The notes under the pieces are model-generated. The model did no database searches, was not told the DNA's origin, and saw nothing but the letters and a program-made list of their open reading frames with translations. From Paramarasmius palmivorus (lineage: Eukaryota > Basidiomycota > Agaricomycetes > Agaricales > Marasmiaceae): a stretch of 64,000 nucleotides of DNA. Of this stretch, positions 13,548 to 25,921 are shown in pieces. The position numbers and the translations under genes are program-made. The first letter of the stretch is position 1; each line of letters starts with the position of its first letter. The stretch is from assembly GCA_037176845.1 (NCBI GenBank), contig JAYKXP010000020.1, positions 682,001-746,000 of the forward strand. Direction: 5' to 3'.

Positions 13548-15096
13548 ATGAGCGGCGTTTGATAACAAGGGTAGAAACTCTATCGGCCATGATATGCTTT
13601 CTTATATAGCTGTCAGTTCCGGAGAAGATCGGTAAAACGGAGTGGGAAGCAAACCATTCAATGAGGATTTAGAGGGGTGAACGTATACACAGACAGTCTG
13701 CCCATGTCATCCTCAAATTCATGATAGAGATCACGTCTCCTAACGGCAAAACGGAATGTGAGAACGCATGAGAAAGTAAGTTGACAGAAAACAACTTACT
13801 TGGGGATGCGAGAGAAGAACTTCAACAAGGCAACTGATCCACGGTGCTCCGCGAGCGCTCGTTATCAATGATTATACAGTTCCAAGATGATTCACGAACG
13901 AGATTAACGAAGCCCTGTCGTCGGTTCGTAGAGCCTGCTGAGGAAGCCAGAAGCACTTGCATGATTTGTGCATGATCGTGGTTTGAGGTAGAGAAGGGCA
14001 GCCGCGGCTCCGCGTTCTTTTTTTTTTTGGCACCAACCGCGGGCCCGGCCATATGTAAGGATCCACTCTCTTTCTTTGCTATCAACAGCATTCGAGAGGT
14101 CATCAAAAGATGGGAATAGGAAGAGATGGCAGAACATCGAAGAAGGAGTTTCAGTTGGTATAAATCAGCGGCAGCGGTATGTTCCCATTCATTCTACAAT
14201 CCTCCTCTCTCATGTTCAACACTCAGCAATCGTGCCTACTTCTAGGCAATCTTCAGCCCAAATTCAAAGACCAATTGACAACATTCGTGACTCGAGCTGG
14301 TCAACCCCGGAAAAGAACTGCTTTGGGGTTCGAAGAGATTCCTGAGGATAATACGAAGTGGTCGCTTTCACACATTCTATGGTGAGCAGCGTGACTCTTC
14401 CCTAGCCCAGCTCCAGAAAGCTCACGATTCACGATTCGCGAATATAGTCAGTGATCCGTAAAAGAAACGAAACAGGGTGTTTAAATCTCGCAGCTAAGTC
14501 AAAAGTACGAGGAGAAGAGCTCTTCGAATCCAGTCGGTTATGGTACGTGATGGGTATGTTACCTCCATATCCCTGACTGATATTGGATGCTCAGCGAGTA
14601 GTATGGCCAGCTCCATCGGGCTATGCAATCAACATCATGCACACCACACGAGAACATTCGAAAACCACGGCTATGACACGATTACAGCATTGAACAACGA
14701 TTGTCCTGTCGACCCAAAGAAGCTCAGACTAGCAAAAGGAATGTGCGTTTTCCTACCCTGTCATTCAGCCCATGCCTATCGCACCAGCCGAGCCTAGCAT
14801 CCCTCGTGTACACGGTTCGGCGCCCCAATAACTTTGCCATACACGTCGCCTGCACCATCAAGGACTTCAAAGCAAGTTCACTGTTTGAGATTCTTTCAAC
14901 AGTGGACGCGGGTATGTTTCACCTATTGAGTATCCAAGGCCAATCACTCAGTGCACATTGATATACAAGTATTGTCTCTAGCTGTACGAATGGTCATGAA
15001 CAGTCAAATCGTATCTATTAGAATATATGCCAGAAACATACTATTCCAGTCTATTGAATCGAACTTTTACCGACAATACTTGTCGAGCTGGGCATG
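13548..15096. other. Intergenic between P450 copies 1 and 2
   Basis: It holds the presumed promoter of P450 copy 1 and the 3' flank of copy 2. A poly-T run lies near 14020. No additional P450 fragment or other gene could be supported here. Confidence 0.4.
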
Positions 15097-16946
15097 TTAC
15101 GCTCGTTCGCTCACCGTAGCGCTCAACGCGTCTCCTTTGTAGAGCGGTACAAAGAACTCCCCAAAGTCCACCTCCGACTGCAGATCACCATCACTGTGGA
15201 AGTCTAATTTGCGGAACACATTCCCTAGGATCATGTATAGTTCGGACCAGGCCAGGCTAAGAGGCGATTGAGTATGTACGTCAGGATTAAGAAAGACACG
15301 ATGACTTACTTAATCCCAAGGCAGCTACGAGGGCCCTTTCCGAAGGTAACTAGGTAATGATTGAGGGTATTTTCCTTGTCTTCGATCCATCGTTCGGGGT
15401 AGAAGGAAGTAGGATCGACGAAGATATCAGGGTTCATGTCGATGAAAGGGCTCGCAATGGACACGATCGTCTATAGAGATTGGGAGATGCATCAGAAGGA
15501 TAGCGCTTTTCAAGGCCCGTATACATACCCCCGGAGGTACCGGATGGCCTGAAATTACAGCTCCTGATTCGGAGACTACCCGACTCATTGGAGTCACTGT
15601 TCCATGCGACAGACGAAGGCTTTCTTTAATCACTGCAGTCTTGTAGACACGGGTTAGTGATATAAATCGTTGGTTGTAAAGATTGTTGACTTACCAGATA
15701 CGGCAGTTTTTCCAAACGTTCCAAAGGCATTGAGAGCCCTTTATCTGGCCACGCGGTCTCTAGTTCATCCACAAGCTTCTGACGCACTCGACTATCCCGC
15801 ATGAGACAGCGGGTGCCAATGGTACACGCGTTCCCAACTGTATCACTTCCTGCGACACGAAGTGCTACGCCTTCCGCGATAAGCCATTCCCTCGTGACTC
15901 GATGTGACTGCCTCACTTTCCCTTCTACACGGGAGTTGGAGAGTAGTGTATAAAACACGTTCAAATCGGAATCTGAATCTGGATCATACTGTTGATAATC
16001 TTGTAGTGCTTTATCGACCAGTTTCTCGATATCCTCCTGCATCTCCGCCATGGGTTTCGAGGAAGGTGACAGAAGAATTGCGAGCCATTTCGGAAGATGA
16101 AATGTTAGGCGCAGGAAAGGGAAGTACCTAAAGAACCATGTTTGAAGGAGCGCCTCGTCGATGCTGTGAAGAGCAGGGTGTTGAAATGAAGGGAACGAGG
16201 TTGCGTCAATGCTTGTTCGCAGTGTGTACAAGGTGATGATGTCGAGAGTGACAGAGCGATACGCGTGGTTCATGTTGACTGGGGAGGCGCGATGGTTTTT
16301 TAGGAGCTGCGAAATGAGTTTGTCTACCTATCAACGAGGAGGATAGTAAGTGTCTGGAAATGCTGTAGTATAAGCTGGATATATACCCGTCCTTGAACCA
16401 TGTGCTCAAGCCTCTGTACACTCCTGCGAGAGAAATAAGACGAGAAGAGTGACTTGATAGCTGAATGCTCCTTGGGATCGGATATCGTAAAGAGAGTGGT
16501 AGGCATCCCGAATTCGAATGTACTGTAAAGGTCATCGTCCTTACGCATCTTATACAGAGAGTTATAGATTTCTCCGTAGGCTGTAGGTTCTGTGAAGTGC
16601 AACTAAATAGGCAGATTAACAGAGCTAGTATCTGCTCGATATATTGGTAACACAGTGAGACGTACCTCATTGGGCCCGACTCTAACGACGGGACCTAGAC
16701 GATTTTTCATGAGCGAGATGAAAGTTACGGGTAATTGCACCAACCATATGTCTCGTGTAGGCGCACAAGTTTAGGAAGCCATCTACCTCCTTTGACAATA
16801 TCAAAGTAGGCTCGATACCACCGTGTCCATCGTGCCAAAGCCGGTCCAGGGAACTGCTTCAAGGGATCGGGTCGAAGAATTCTTGTAATTAGGAGTGCCG
16901 CGAAGATGGATACCGCGAACTTGATGTATGAACCAAGAAGTTCCAT
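15097..16946 (-). CDS. Cytochrome P450, copy 2 of a tandem trio
   Basis: This paralogue of the neighbouring P450s has the same intron layout as far as it can be traced. The N-terminal anchor starts MELLGSYIKFAVSIF and is followed by the hinge FPGPALARW. The main exon (about 15695-16328) holds the helix-rich core with AGSDTVGN in the I helix. Downstream exons carry IKESLRLSHG (ExxR), FYPERWIEDK and the heme loop FGKGPRSCLGI. The protein ends LSATVSERA. No stop or frameshift was seen in any exon, so it is probably functional, at about 500 residues. Tandem placement and shared structure point to local duplication. The substrate is unknown. Expression may be shared with the neighbours, but no operator-like motif was identified. 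Confidence 0.88.
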
Positions 16947-17762
16947 GGCCAGGAGGAGTAAGTTGTCGAAGGTTAACGATAGAAACCATTTATATATACT
17001 CTCGTAGACGGATAGAGCGTAAAATGTCGGTGAAAGGGTGACGGAGAAACGGCTTGCTAGATGTCGCTAAGATTTCTGATGGTAGTGGTTGTGCCGTTAA
17101 AGAGAAAGCAGATGAGGTATTCCGTACGTCACACGGGCTTATTATGGGAGCATCGAGTGCTCGGCACAGTACATGAGGCGGAAAAAAGGCATCTACAACC
17201 AAATTTAGGACGAAACGGTATTACGAGTCTGAGAAGTGGTTACCTGTACTGGTAGAAACAAGGACCGGAAACTGATCCCGAGAATGAGGGAACCAGAACT
17301 TGTCAGACTGGATTGGCAGATAAAGCGGATATGCGGGTGAAAGTGAGAATGAAATAGTTGCACCTCAACTTGACAACAGGGTAGCGTCGGGCCAGTTCCT
17401 CATGCTGCCTCTTTGTGGTCCCCTAGACATCTTCCTGCCCACACAAGATTCATCTACCAGGGACTCCCGCGAATTTTGGATGTCAGGAGTGAGGTTAACA
17501 ATTTTGAGTTGGCGCATCAGCCATGACGGTAAAGGTGCGTTTCTTCTCACTCATCTGCCTCTAATTGTAGACTAGAAAGTTCTATACCATCATATCGACT
17601 TCAAGTTGAGAGACGATTACTTTGCAAGAGGACGCCGGCCATACGAAAACGCTTGTATCGAGTCGAATCTAGTATATTCATATCTTGTGAGTAGTATCAC
17701 TTCCACTGAGCTGTGAATGTGTGATCAACGACCGTCTCGGGGGGTTACGAAGATCCCTTTGG
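16947..17762. other. Intergenic between P450 copies 2 and 3
   Basis: About 0.8 kb with no supported gene. It should contain the promoter of P450 copy 2. Confidence 0.4.
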
Positions 17763-19653
17763 CTACAGACGCTCGCTCACGGTCACAGTGAAGACGTCGT
17801 CGTCGTACAACGGCGTGAAGTACTCTCTGAATTGCACTTCAGACCTGTCATTCGTGTTCAACCTTATCCACGCAGCCAAGACGGAACAGTCACATACCAC
17901 AGATTGCCATCACAATGGAAGTCTAGCTTGCGGAACACGTTCCCAAAAAGCATGTATAGCTCGCACCATGCGAGACTAATAAGTACGGCTGAGTATCCAT
18001 GTCACGGGTGATATTAGCTGGGCTGGCTTACTTGATTCCAAGGCAGGCGCGGGTACCTTTCCCAAATGGTACTAGGTAGCGATCCAATGTCCCGTCTTTA
18101 TCTTCAAGCCACCGTTCAGGGTAGAAACGCTCTGGGTCGGGGAAAATGTTAGGGTCCAAGTGAACAAAGGAGTTCCCGGTAGCAACAATTGTCTAGCGGA
18201 GGTACCCATCATAAGAATAAGGAAGAAGCCATAGGACATGTAGACGCACCCCTGCAGGTATTGTGTGTCCTGCGATTATTGCGCCGGATTCAGGAACCAC
18301 CCTGCTCATTGGAGTTATAACGCCGTGTGACAGACGTAGGCTTTCTTTGATCACGGCAGTCTTTGTTGGGCCAAACCAGTCAGTTCTGTCTTTTCAATCG
18401 ATGATTCGTTCTCACCAGGTACGGGAGTTTCTCCAGGCGCCCCAATGACATGCGGTCTCCTTTATTCGGCCATGCAGCCTCCAACTCTTCAAGGAGCTTT
18501 GCGCGTACCCCTTCGTCTCGTGCAAGACAACGGGCTCCAATCGTGCATGTATTGCCCACAGTATCACTTCCAGCAATTCGAAGAGAGACTCCCTCTGCGA
18601 TCAACCAGTCCCTCGTTACACGACTCGATTGTTTCAATTTGCCGTCAATCTGAGCATTGTGCAGCAGAGTGTAGAACACGTTCAGCTCGGTATCGGAGTC
18701 TGAGTCGTAGTGGTGATAATCTCGCAAGGCTTTGTCAACTAGTTTTTCAACCTCCGCCTGCATCTCTGCCATCGGCTTCGACGAAGGAGCGACAAGAGCT
18801 GAGAGCCACTTTGGGAGATTGAACGCATTTCGAAGGAATGGTAAGTGCGTGAAGATCCAGACTGTTGAGATCGCAGCGTCCATGCTAAGGATGGCAGGGT
18901 GTCGGAAAGAGGGGAAGGAAGTTGCATTGAGACTCGTTCGCAGGGTGTAGAGTGTAATGACATCGAGGGTGACGGAGCGGAATGCATGGTTCATGTTGAC
19001 AGGAGAAGTCTTGTGGTTCAGGGAGAGTTGCGAAACGAGCTTGTCAACCTAGAAATGAATATGCTTGAGATAGGTGCTTACTTTAGGTAAAGTGTATACT
19101 TACCCGCTCTTGAATTATGTGCTCAAGCCTGTGAACACCTTTTTGAGAGAAATAGGACGAATAAAGGGATTTGATAGCGGAATGTTCCTTGGGGTTGAGG
19201 GTCGAGAAGAGAACACTGTGCAAACCAAACTCGAACGGTCGATAGAATGTTGGATCCTTGGTCATTCTGTACTGGGAATTGTAGATCTCATTGTACGCCA
19301 CGGAGTCGGCGAAGTGTAACTGGAGAGGCGAGCTACAATCATGCAAGTGTGTCACTTTCACGATGAACGCATACCTCATAGGGGCCAACCCTAACAACAG
19401 GGCCTAAATGACAGCTATAATAAGCAACATGACTATCAATTAGTGCTATGCACCTACCGTACGTCTTATGAAGTCTCTGGAGGTGAGCCAACCAGCCGCC
19501 ACCGATCACGACATCGTAGTAGGCTCGGTAAATCCGTGTCCATTTCGCCAAGTTCGGCCCAGGAAAATGAGACAATGGATCAGAGCGCATATATCTGACA
19601 AGAGGTGTTGCGAGAACAAAAAGCACAAGAAGATAAGGCAGAGAGGAATCCAT
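17763..19653 (-). CDS. Cytochrome P450, copy 3 of a tandem trio
   Basis: This is the third tandem P450, transcribed leftwards like the other two. The N-terminal membrane anchor starts MDSSLPYLLVLFVLATPLV and leads to the hinge FPGPNLAKW. The motifs PVVRVGPYE, AGSDTVGNTC (I helix), IKESLRLSHG (K helix), FYPERWLEDKDG and the heme loop FGKGTRACLGI are all present. It ends in TVTVSERL. Exon boundaries match copies 1 and 2, including the very short second exon carrying the VVRVGP motif. The ORF is intact across all exons I could read, giving about 500 residues. The substrate cannot be inferred. It stands about 1.4 kb from the divergently transcribed flavin monooxygenase, so the two may be co-regulated. 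Confidence 0.88.
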
Positions 19654-21047
19654 CGGGGCTGAGGTTCGAGTTGACTTGAAGAGGGCATCTAGCGAATGTA
19701 TTTGTAGCTGTAGAATCTAGGTATGTCAAGCCACAACGCTCGGATAAACGGAGCTGCTGTAACTCTGGTTAAAGCGAATGCGAAGATCAGGATTCAAGAA
19801 GCGTACCATATTCAAGACAGCATATTCGAGTGAGCCAAGCCAAGAACCAAAGTACAGGGCGGTAAAACGGAGCTTACATGGGAAATTTTGGTGAGGAATT
19901 ACACTGGGCGAAGATGATGAGAATGACCTTACCTGTATTGAAAAATCATTGCACCGCGATCTACTGGGCGCAGAGAAGCTGTTCAAGTGCAGGCTGAGCT
20001 GAAGAACATAGCAAATGGCGAGCTTTTCGTGTACTTACTCCGCAAGGATGTCCGCTGTTGGGTGTAGTTGATGATCAGTGACATTGTGGTTATGGGCAAA
20101 GAGCAGGAAAGATAGGCGCCCAATATCCTCCCACGTGCTGCAATTTCCCATACTGTACGTTCCTTCAAGTTCAAACGTTCATGTTGCGTGCGAGACCACA
20201 GCCGTCGACTATCCGCAACCAGTGCCACCACCACCGAAAGCTGAAAGCATGAGGCATATGGTCTATATCGTAGTTCCTCTACGAATGGCGAGTTTGAGAG
20301 GATTACAATGTCTGTCTGAAGGTCTGCAGGTATGTTCAGTCGTCTATTAGTCTATCGTCATTTTGCTTATTGATCGCATTTGATGCACCATAGCTGGACA
20401 GAAATTTTGCTCCCAACGCGGCCGCATGCTCAAGCGCTCAAGGACGACCAGCGTTTTATAGAAGATGGTGCGGATTTGGAAACCCCGGAATTCGAAGTGC
20501 TACGAGATCCTGTTATCAAGTACGTGCTCTCTTTGCTATTTACTGACTGCGATATGGCGGCATATTGGTTGGCGTTACGGGCGATCGGGCGAATCCATAA
20601 CTTTTCAGGTGTTCAATGCCTTTACGGTCTTCGCAAACCTCAAAACATTAGGTGCTGGCCTTGTTCGTGGAACGTTGGAGTGCATCTCTATCTCTGAAAA
20701 CCTACATCCCTGAAGTATAATTTGTTTGCTTTCGAAGCTGATGAGTCCTGCCGTTGACATGCCAACCTGGGCTTTGGTTGACGGTGATATTCAATCTTTC
20801 GGTATGTACGGCTCGCAACCTTGTATCTTAGATATAATCTCGATAACGTAGGGTCTGGTTCTCGATGTGGAATACATATGACCTTTTGAATGAATTGCGA
20901 ATGTTTTGTAGAATACATGATGTTGTGATCTGGGGAGAAATTTTTCGCCCCGCAGATCCGAAAGATGCACAACATTCCTTCGTCAACTCACGCCATCACA
21001 GATATGTCAACCTCCAGCTTATCTTCTCATCTCTTCTATTTTCACCC
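19654..21047. other. Divergent intergenic region, P450 copy 3 / FMO
   Basis: This 1.4-kb stretch separates the divergently transcribed P450 copy 3 and the flavin monooxygenase and must hold both promoters. Short frames near 20380-20713 on the plus strand have no recognisable motif, and I do not call a gene. Confidence 0.4.
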
Positions 21048-22585
21048 ATGTCCTTGTCGCCAAAACGCGTCCTTGTTATTGGAGGTGGCCCCAGTGGCCT
21101 CGTAGCCCTTCGTAATCTCAGTCAGCTCGGAAAAGATCATGGAATCGAACGGGTCGAGCTTGCTGAGAGAAGAAATGATGTCGGCGGTGTCTGGTCTGTG
21201 TTTTCATCGTTTCTCTGAACCTTCTCATCTCCTTACACGACGGCCAGGTATCTTGATGATCCGAACCAAGGCGATGGGAAACCTCATTGGCCTTCACCAG
21301 CTTACCCAGCTCTCATTGGCAACGTTTTACCCGAATTCTTGTCGTTCAATCAGAACCCTTTCCCAGAGCCACCTAGTACTCCTCAGCAACCTTTCCCGAC
21401 ACTCAAAGAGACATACGACTACCTACGGGCTTTCGCCGAGCCTTATATCAAGTCTGGGCAAATTCGACTAGGGCATGAGATTGTGTCAGTTGAGGAATTG
21501 CCAGACAAGTCGGGATGGAACGTCAAGTTCAAGGATTGGTCAAACGGCTGGGACGGTGTAGAGAGAGAGGAAGTTTGGGATGCCGTCGTAATCGCCGTAG
21601 GCTGGTACGACAATCCTGTATGGCCGAACACGCCTGGTCTATCAGAATTGAAAGAAAAGGGTATGGCGAAACACGCGAAGTTGTGGAGAAGTCCCGAAGG
21701 GCTAGAAGGAAAGGTATGTCGACTCTCAAAGACTTTCTTCGTGAAGCTTATAACCCCTCACAGCGAACTCTAGTCATTGGCAACGCCAACTCATCGAACG
21801 ATATCGCAGCTCATCTCACCTCTGTCGCAAGCTTACCTGTATACCGCTCCATTCGTCGCGCAGCTTTCCCTGGGTTTCCCAGTCTCCCAGATGAACGGAT
21901 AGAAGACGTTGCTCCCGTCCAATCCTATACCCACGAACACACCACCAACAAAATCACTGTTCATCTAGAGAATGGTACCATTATAGAAGACATAGATCAT
22001 GTCATTGTCGGAACAGGATATCGACCTTACCCGTCGTTCGTACACGTTCGTTCAGAAGGCGAGCTGGCCCCGCTCATGTCTGAAAACATTTCACCGCATC
22101 GCGTACCTTCACTTCATCGCCACATCTTATACGCACCAAACCCTTCATTGGCGTTCATAGGCTCATGTATGGCCTATACACCCTTCACCGTCAATGATAT
22201 TGCATCATCTTGGCTTGCGCTCGTTTGGACAGGCGAGATACCCGTTCCTGATACCGTTGAAGACAGGTTACAGTTCGAGAAGGATCGCTTGGCTGCTATA
22301 GAGAAGGGTAGAAAAGAATGGGCGGATAGCTTGGTTACTGCAGGAGAGCATGACTCTCGTGCTTTGCCTTCGTCGTTGATGCAGTATTCCGTGTTGGCCG
22401 CCGCTGAAGAGGAGTATGCAGGTGGTTTACGAGGTGAGGTGGTGAGAGCTAGACCAGAGTGGGGGTCATCTTATGTGGAGTGGAATGATGACAGGAGGGT
22501 ATGGAGAGAGAGGATGTATCCGATGAAGTTTGAAGCTTTGAAGTGGGCGAGAGAGAATAAGATCAAAGGGGGTACGGAACTCTAG
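21048..22585 (+). CDS. Flavin-containing monooxygenase
   Basis: This is an FMO-type flavoprotein that uses FAD, NADPH and O2 to oxygenate soft nucleophiles or, in related fungal enzymes, to perform Baeyer-Villiger or N-hydroxylation chemistry. Three exons, 21048-21193, 21248-21713 and 21764-22585, give 477 residues. The FAD Rossmann motif is VLVIGGGPSGLVAL near residue 8, followed by the RRNDVGGVW segment. The second dinucleotide site is LVIGNANSSNDIA, and the ATG-like motif VIVGTGYRPYPSF lies further on. The start is the ATG directly before SPKRVLVIG. The ORF is complete. It is the nearest neighbour of the three P450s, which suggests a common oxidative pathway, but that is inference from position alone. 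Confidence 0.92.
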
Positions 22586-22985
22586 AATGGGATAGAGTAA
22601 CGCGATTTTCGGTACCTGGATGTACAAACGATAAACATGTTTTTATGAATAATATATCAGTGCGACAAATGTGTAAGATTTGCACGGCTATGCTCAAAAG
22701 AAGAACTACAGAGAACCAGAGAGAAATCGTTCACCTTATATGTGGTCAGAAAAAGATACCATGTGCTGTCCACGACCGTCCTCAATTATAAGAGGCAGGG
22801 ACGAGTTATGAACCTGACAAAAACTTGTGAATCTGTACTAGGTGAGTATGTAGGTACAAGAAGGCCGTAATTGTAAAACAGAACAGAGAAAAGAGCGTAG
22901 TATGATTTTTCTCTTCGTAAGCAACCCACAAAGACAAAGAGATCAGGACAAAGGCTCAGCAATGAGAGCTAGCAAAAAATGGTAT

Positions 22986-23777
22986 TTAGGAACTCCCCGG
23001 AAGTGGTGAAAGGTGCCATTTGCTATGATGCCTATCCGCTTCTGTGACTGTGTTTGGGAAATTGGCGGATCTGAAGCCAACTCTGATGCCTGCCCCGGAC
23101 TTTTTCCAATTCCCACCATCAGCATACAAAAACAGGGATCCACGGAAAGAGCTTGCAGCTTGATAGTTTTGGTGAGTGACACATAGACCGCATGCCGCCC
23201 CACCCCTCCAGTGCGGAGTCTCGTCATTCAGGTAGCGGTATCCGCTGAGAACTCCGTCAGGAGAGAAGAAGAAAAGATCGAGCTATTGAGAAGATGTTAA
23301 CGTTCAGTCCAATGTATACCAAAAGATGAAAGATGCTTTACTAACATTTCCCAAATCATTATCACCTTTCTCTCCACGATTCAGCTGCGCAATAGCGAGC
23401 GGTGTTCCCCGCATGACCTCGCTTGCAGGAACAATCACCTGGACGTTCTTGGATTGCCCATCCGTAAAGGCGTCCGTAACGTGCACCATCATGATATCAA
23501 AGGTGGAAGCACTTTGATAGAAAATGAAGGAGTTGCCATTGGGAGCCTGAGCAATTTCAACGTCTCCAAGTATGTCTATGCTGGGCGCTGGTGCTGCCTT
23601 GGCTTTGAGAGCTGCCTGAGGGGCAACGTCCCCTTCAGCTGTATTCTCCTGACCATGGACGAGAGGAGCCAACTGGAATATGGCGAGAGCCTGAAATCGC
23701 ATGGCGTTAAACCACATAAGCAACTGTAAAGGTAAAGGAGGACGTACGGTAAATGCGAGTACTTGCTTGAACATCAT
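22986..23777 (-). CDS. Small secreted protein, paralogue A (possible lectin-like fold)
   Basis: This is an unrecognised secreted protein of 223 residues from three exons: 23748-23777, 23346-23690 and 22986-23282. A signal peptide (MMFKQVLAFTALAIFQLAPL, then VHGQ) is split by an intron after ten codons. The mature part has an Ala/Pro-rich linker, a segment with NSFIFYQSASTFDIMMVHV, then a segment with LDLFFFSPDGVLSGYRYLND and TPHWRGG. Repeated aromatic strand-like blocks followed by acidic/Gly turns faintly recall fucose-lectin beta-propeller blades, but this is only an impression. Four Cys are not obviously paired. A TATA-like box lies 48 nt upstream. Copy B (25922-26716) has identical exon lengths, and copy C is decayed. 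Confidence 0.8.
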
Positions 23778-23824
23778 CACGAATGGTGTTGGGTGCTGTA
23801 GAGTTCGAGAGCGTGAGGTCAGAG

Positions 23825-23832
23825 TATATATA
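23825..23832 (-). promoter_or_regulatory. TATA box of paralogue A
   Basis: The sequence tatatata lies 48 nt upstream of the start codon of paralogue A. The same element stands at the same distance in front of paralogue B, which supports both the start codon and a recent duplication. Confidence 0.6.
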
Positions 23833-24575
23833 GCCAGAGTCGGCAGAAACGGAAAAGGTGGGCGTTGTATAGAAGGAACAAGACTTGCATCCATAAATCC
23901 AAAGCGCCATGCAAGTGGTTAAAGCAGCGATTCTTTTAAGTGAAGACTGAGACTTTAAGTTGGCGATATGATCGGAACAGACACATTCCATGAAGCACGC
24001 TGTAGGCGGTTAAAGCAGACCTTACAGAGCATTTTCCAAAAGAAAGAAGCCTCTGTGCAGGCAAGAGGAAAGAGAAACCAACCCCATGAATCCCAACTTC
24101 CGTATGATGTTTGCTGAACTGATGTGAGGCGGCAACGAGTGGCCCCTTCCAATCCCGAATGCACCATTCCACGATGTTTCTTGTCCTTCCCGACTTCGAC
24201 ATCTAGTGGGGAATGGTCTACTGGGACAAAGAGAGATAGATTTTCGGTGGCGGGTTGCAAGGAAGAATATTATGCACGGACGATGATTCCGGGCTTTCAC
24301 TGGCTCATGCACTTCAAATTCTTCGCCATCACGACTACCAAAGGCCATCATGGCCCAGTAGAGTCAGGGGTACAAGGTATGTTAGGATTCGTGAGGATAA
24401 AGAATGAACTCGAAGAGCCTACAAAGACGATCCTGAGTGTAGTGTCAGACACCTGCCAGCAAAGATACAAAGTTTGGGACGCACGCGTGCCGAGTTGTCT
24501 CTTGACGTGTATCCTTCCATAGGTTTCGGTACCTTAAATCTCCGCCGGAAGAAAACGAATTGTCGGGAACGTTCG

Positions 24576-25590
24576 AGTCCGAGGATATTCGTACCCTTTA
24601 GACCAACTGGAATCATATTCGTAGTCGCACTAATAGCCGGATTGACATGGCTAACGGGCTATCGCATGACGAGGCCATGGAAGAGAAGATCGGCAACATG
24701 CCGTACTTTGTTGAAGAAGTTAATGTTGTGATAAGTTGAGTATATCATGATGGTGTATTCGTTTGAACAAAAGCAGTAGCCGTCAAGCCTTCTCGGAAGC
24801 GACGTTGAGTAAACAAAGAGGCAAAATCAGGTAACTGGTACACACATTGCATGTAGATTTCGACTTTCTTTCCTCCACATTCGTTTGGTATTCATTGAGG
24901 TAGTAGGATACTTACGGGGATCTGCTTGGAATGTCCAGGACGTCCAGGGATCAAACTTGAGAACCGCTTTTCTATGAGCCCGACAGGGACTTGGCGTCTG
25001 ATACTACTTTCTGGATATATGACAGGCGGAGAATGAACCAAAGGAGTCACGAACGGGTTGCAATTGTCAAATGCGGGTGTTGGAGAGGACAAGAATTTCG
25101 TTGGAGACCGTGACAAAGGTTAGTCCATGGACCATCATAGCGTGACTCATCCGCAGTGTCAGGTGGCGTGATTTGTCACAATGTCTTTTTTCTCGACATC
25201 GGTCGCGACCATTGCCAAAGGCTCTTCAACGCGTTAATCACCCCCTCCTGTATGTGGCATTTCGTCACATGTTCAAGCTTCAAGAAAGATAGCTCGATCA
25301 TATTTTCCATAAGCGATACCGATGAAACATCAATTTAACTGGTACTAGTAGTGAGCGCTTGGTGAGCGCTAGTGAGCCTTCAGTCCATCGGCTTTTGTAG
25401 GTTATCGGTGGATAAGTTTCCAGCTGATGAAAACCTAACCCCATTACCCAGAAAACAAAATGGAGAACTTGCAGTGCGAACTCTTCCTCGCCGCTGCCGG
25501 GCCGGGCCAGCGGTATCTTCCAAAGCAATATCTGCCCTTCGGATTCTAGGAAAGCCCCCTATATCTCACGATACTGATCATAACTACAGA
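24576..25590. other. Spacer between duplicated units; no gene seen
   Basis: About 1 kb between duplication unit 1 and unit 2 that does not appear to be repeated in unit 2. No reading frame here could be assigned. A short direct repeat (gtgagcgcttggtgagcgctagtgagc) lies at about 25352-25378. Confidence 0.4.
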
Positions 25591-25921
25591 CGTGTTTTTA
25601 TGAGTAACATATCAGTACGACAAATGTGTAAGATTTGCACGATTATGCTTTAAGGAAGAACGACAGCGAACCAGGGAGAAATCGTTCACCTTATATGTGG
25701 TTAGAAAAAGATACCATGGGGTGTCCGCGAGTCCGCGACCGTCTTCGATCTTAAGAAGCAGGGACGAGTTACGAACCTGAAAAGCACTTGAGAACTTGTA
25801 CGTAGGTACAAGGCCGTAATTCCGAAACAGCAGAGGTGTAGTACGCTTTTCTTTCCATGGGAAACCCACAAAGACAGGAAAAAACGAAGGCTCAAAAATG
25901 AGAGCTAGCAAAAGACAGTAT

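Larger units (their letters stand above)
22637..24575. repeat. Tandem segmental duplication, unit 1
   Basis: This roughly 1.9-kb stretch matches 25591-27355 over both the secreted-protein gene and its flanks. An easily seen landmark is the conserved segment around 22660-22680 (tgtgtaagatttgcacg), which recurs near 25625. Similarity continues past the gene promoter into 24500-24575. Boundaries are judged by eye. Confidence 0.8.

Noticed and set aside
20380..20713. Plus-strand frames before the flavin monooxygenase
   Set aside because: No motif, no good splice sites to join them, and two overlapping frames compete.
22943..23227. Frame giving MTRLRTGGVGRHAVYV in the duplicated gene region
   Set aside because: The correct frame of exon 3 runs through TPHWRGGAACGLC and ends at 22986 with conserved residues in both copies; the other frame is a shadow.
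25352..25378. Short direct repeat gtgagcgct...gtgagcgct as a target-site duplication
   Set aside because: The copies are nearly adjacent with no element between them, so it is only a small local repeat.
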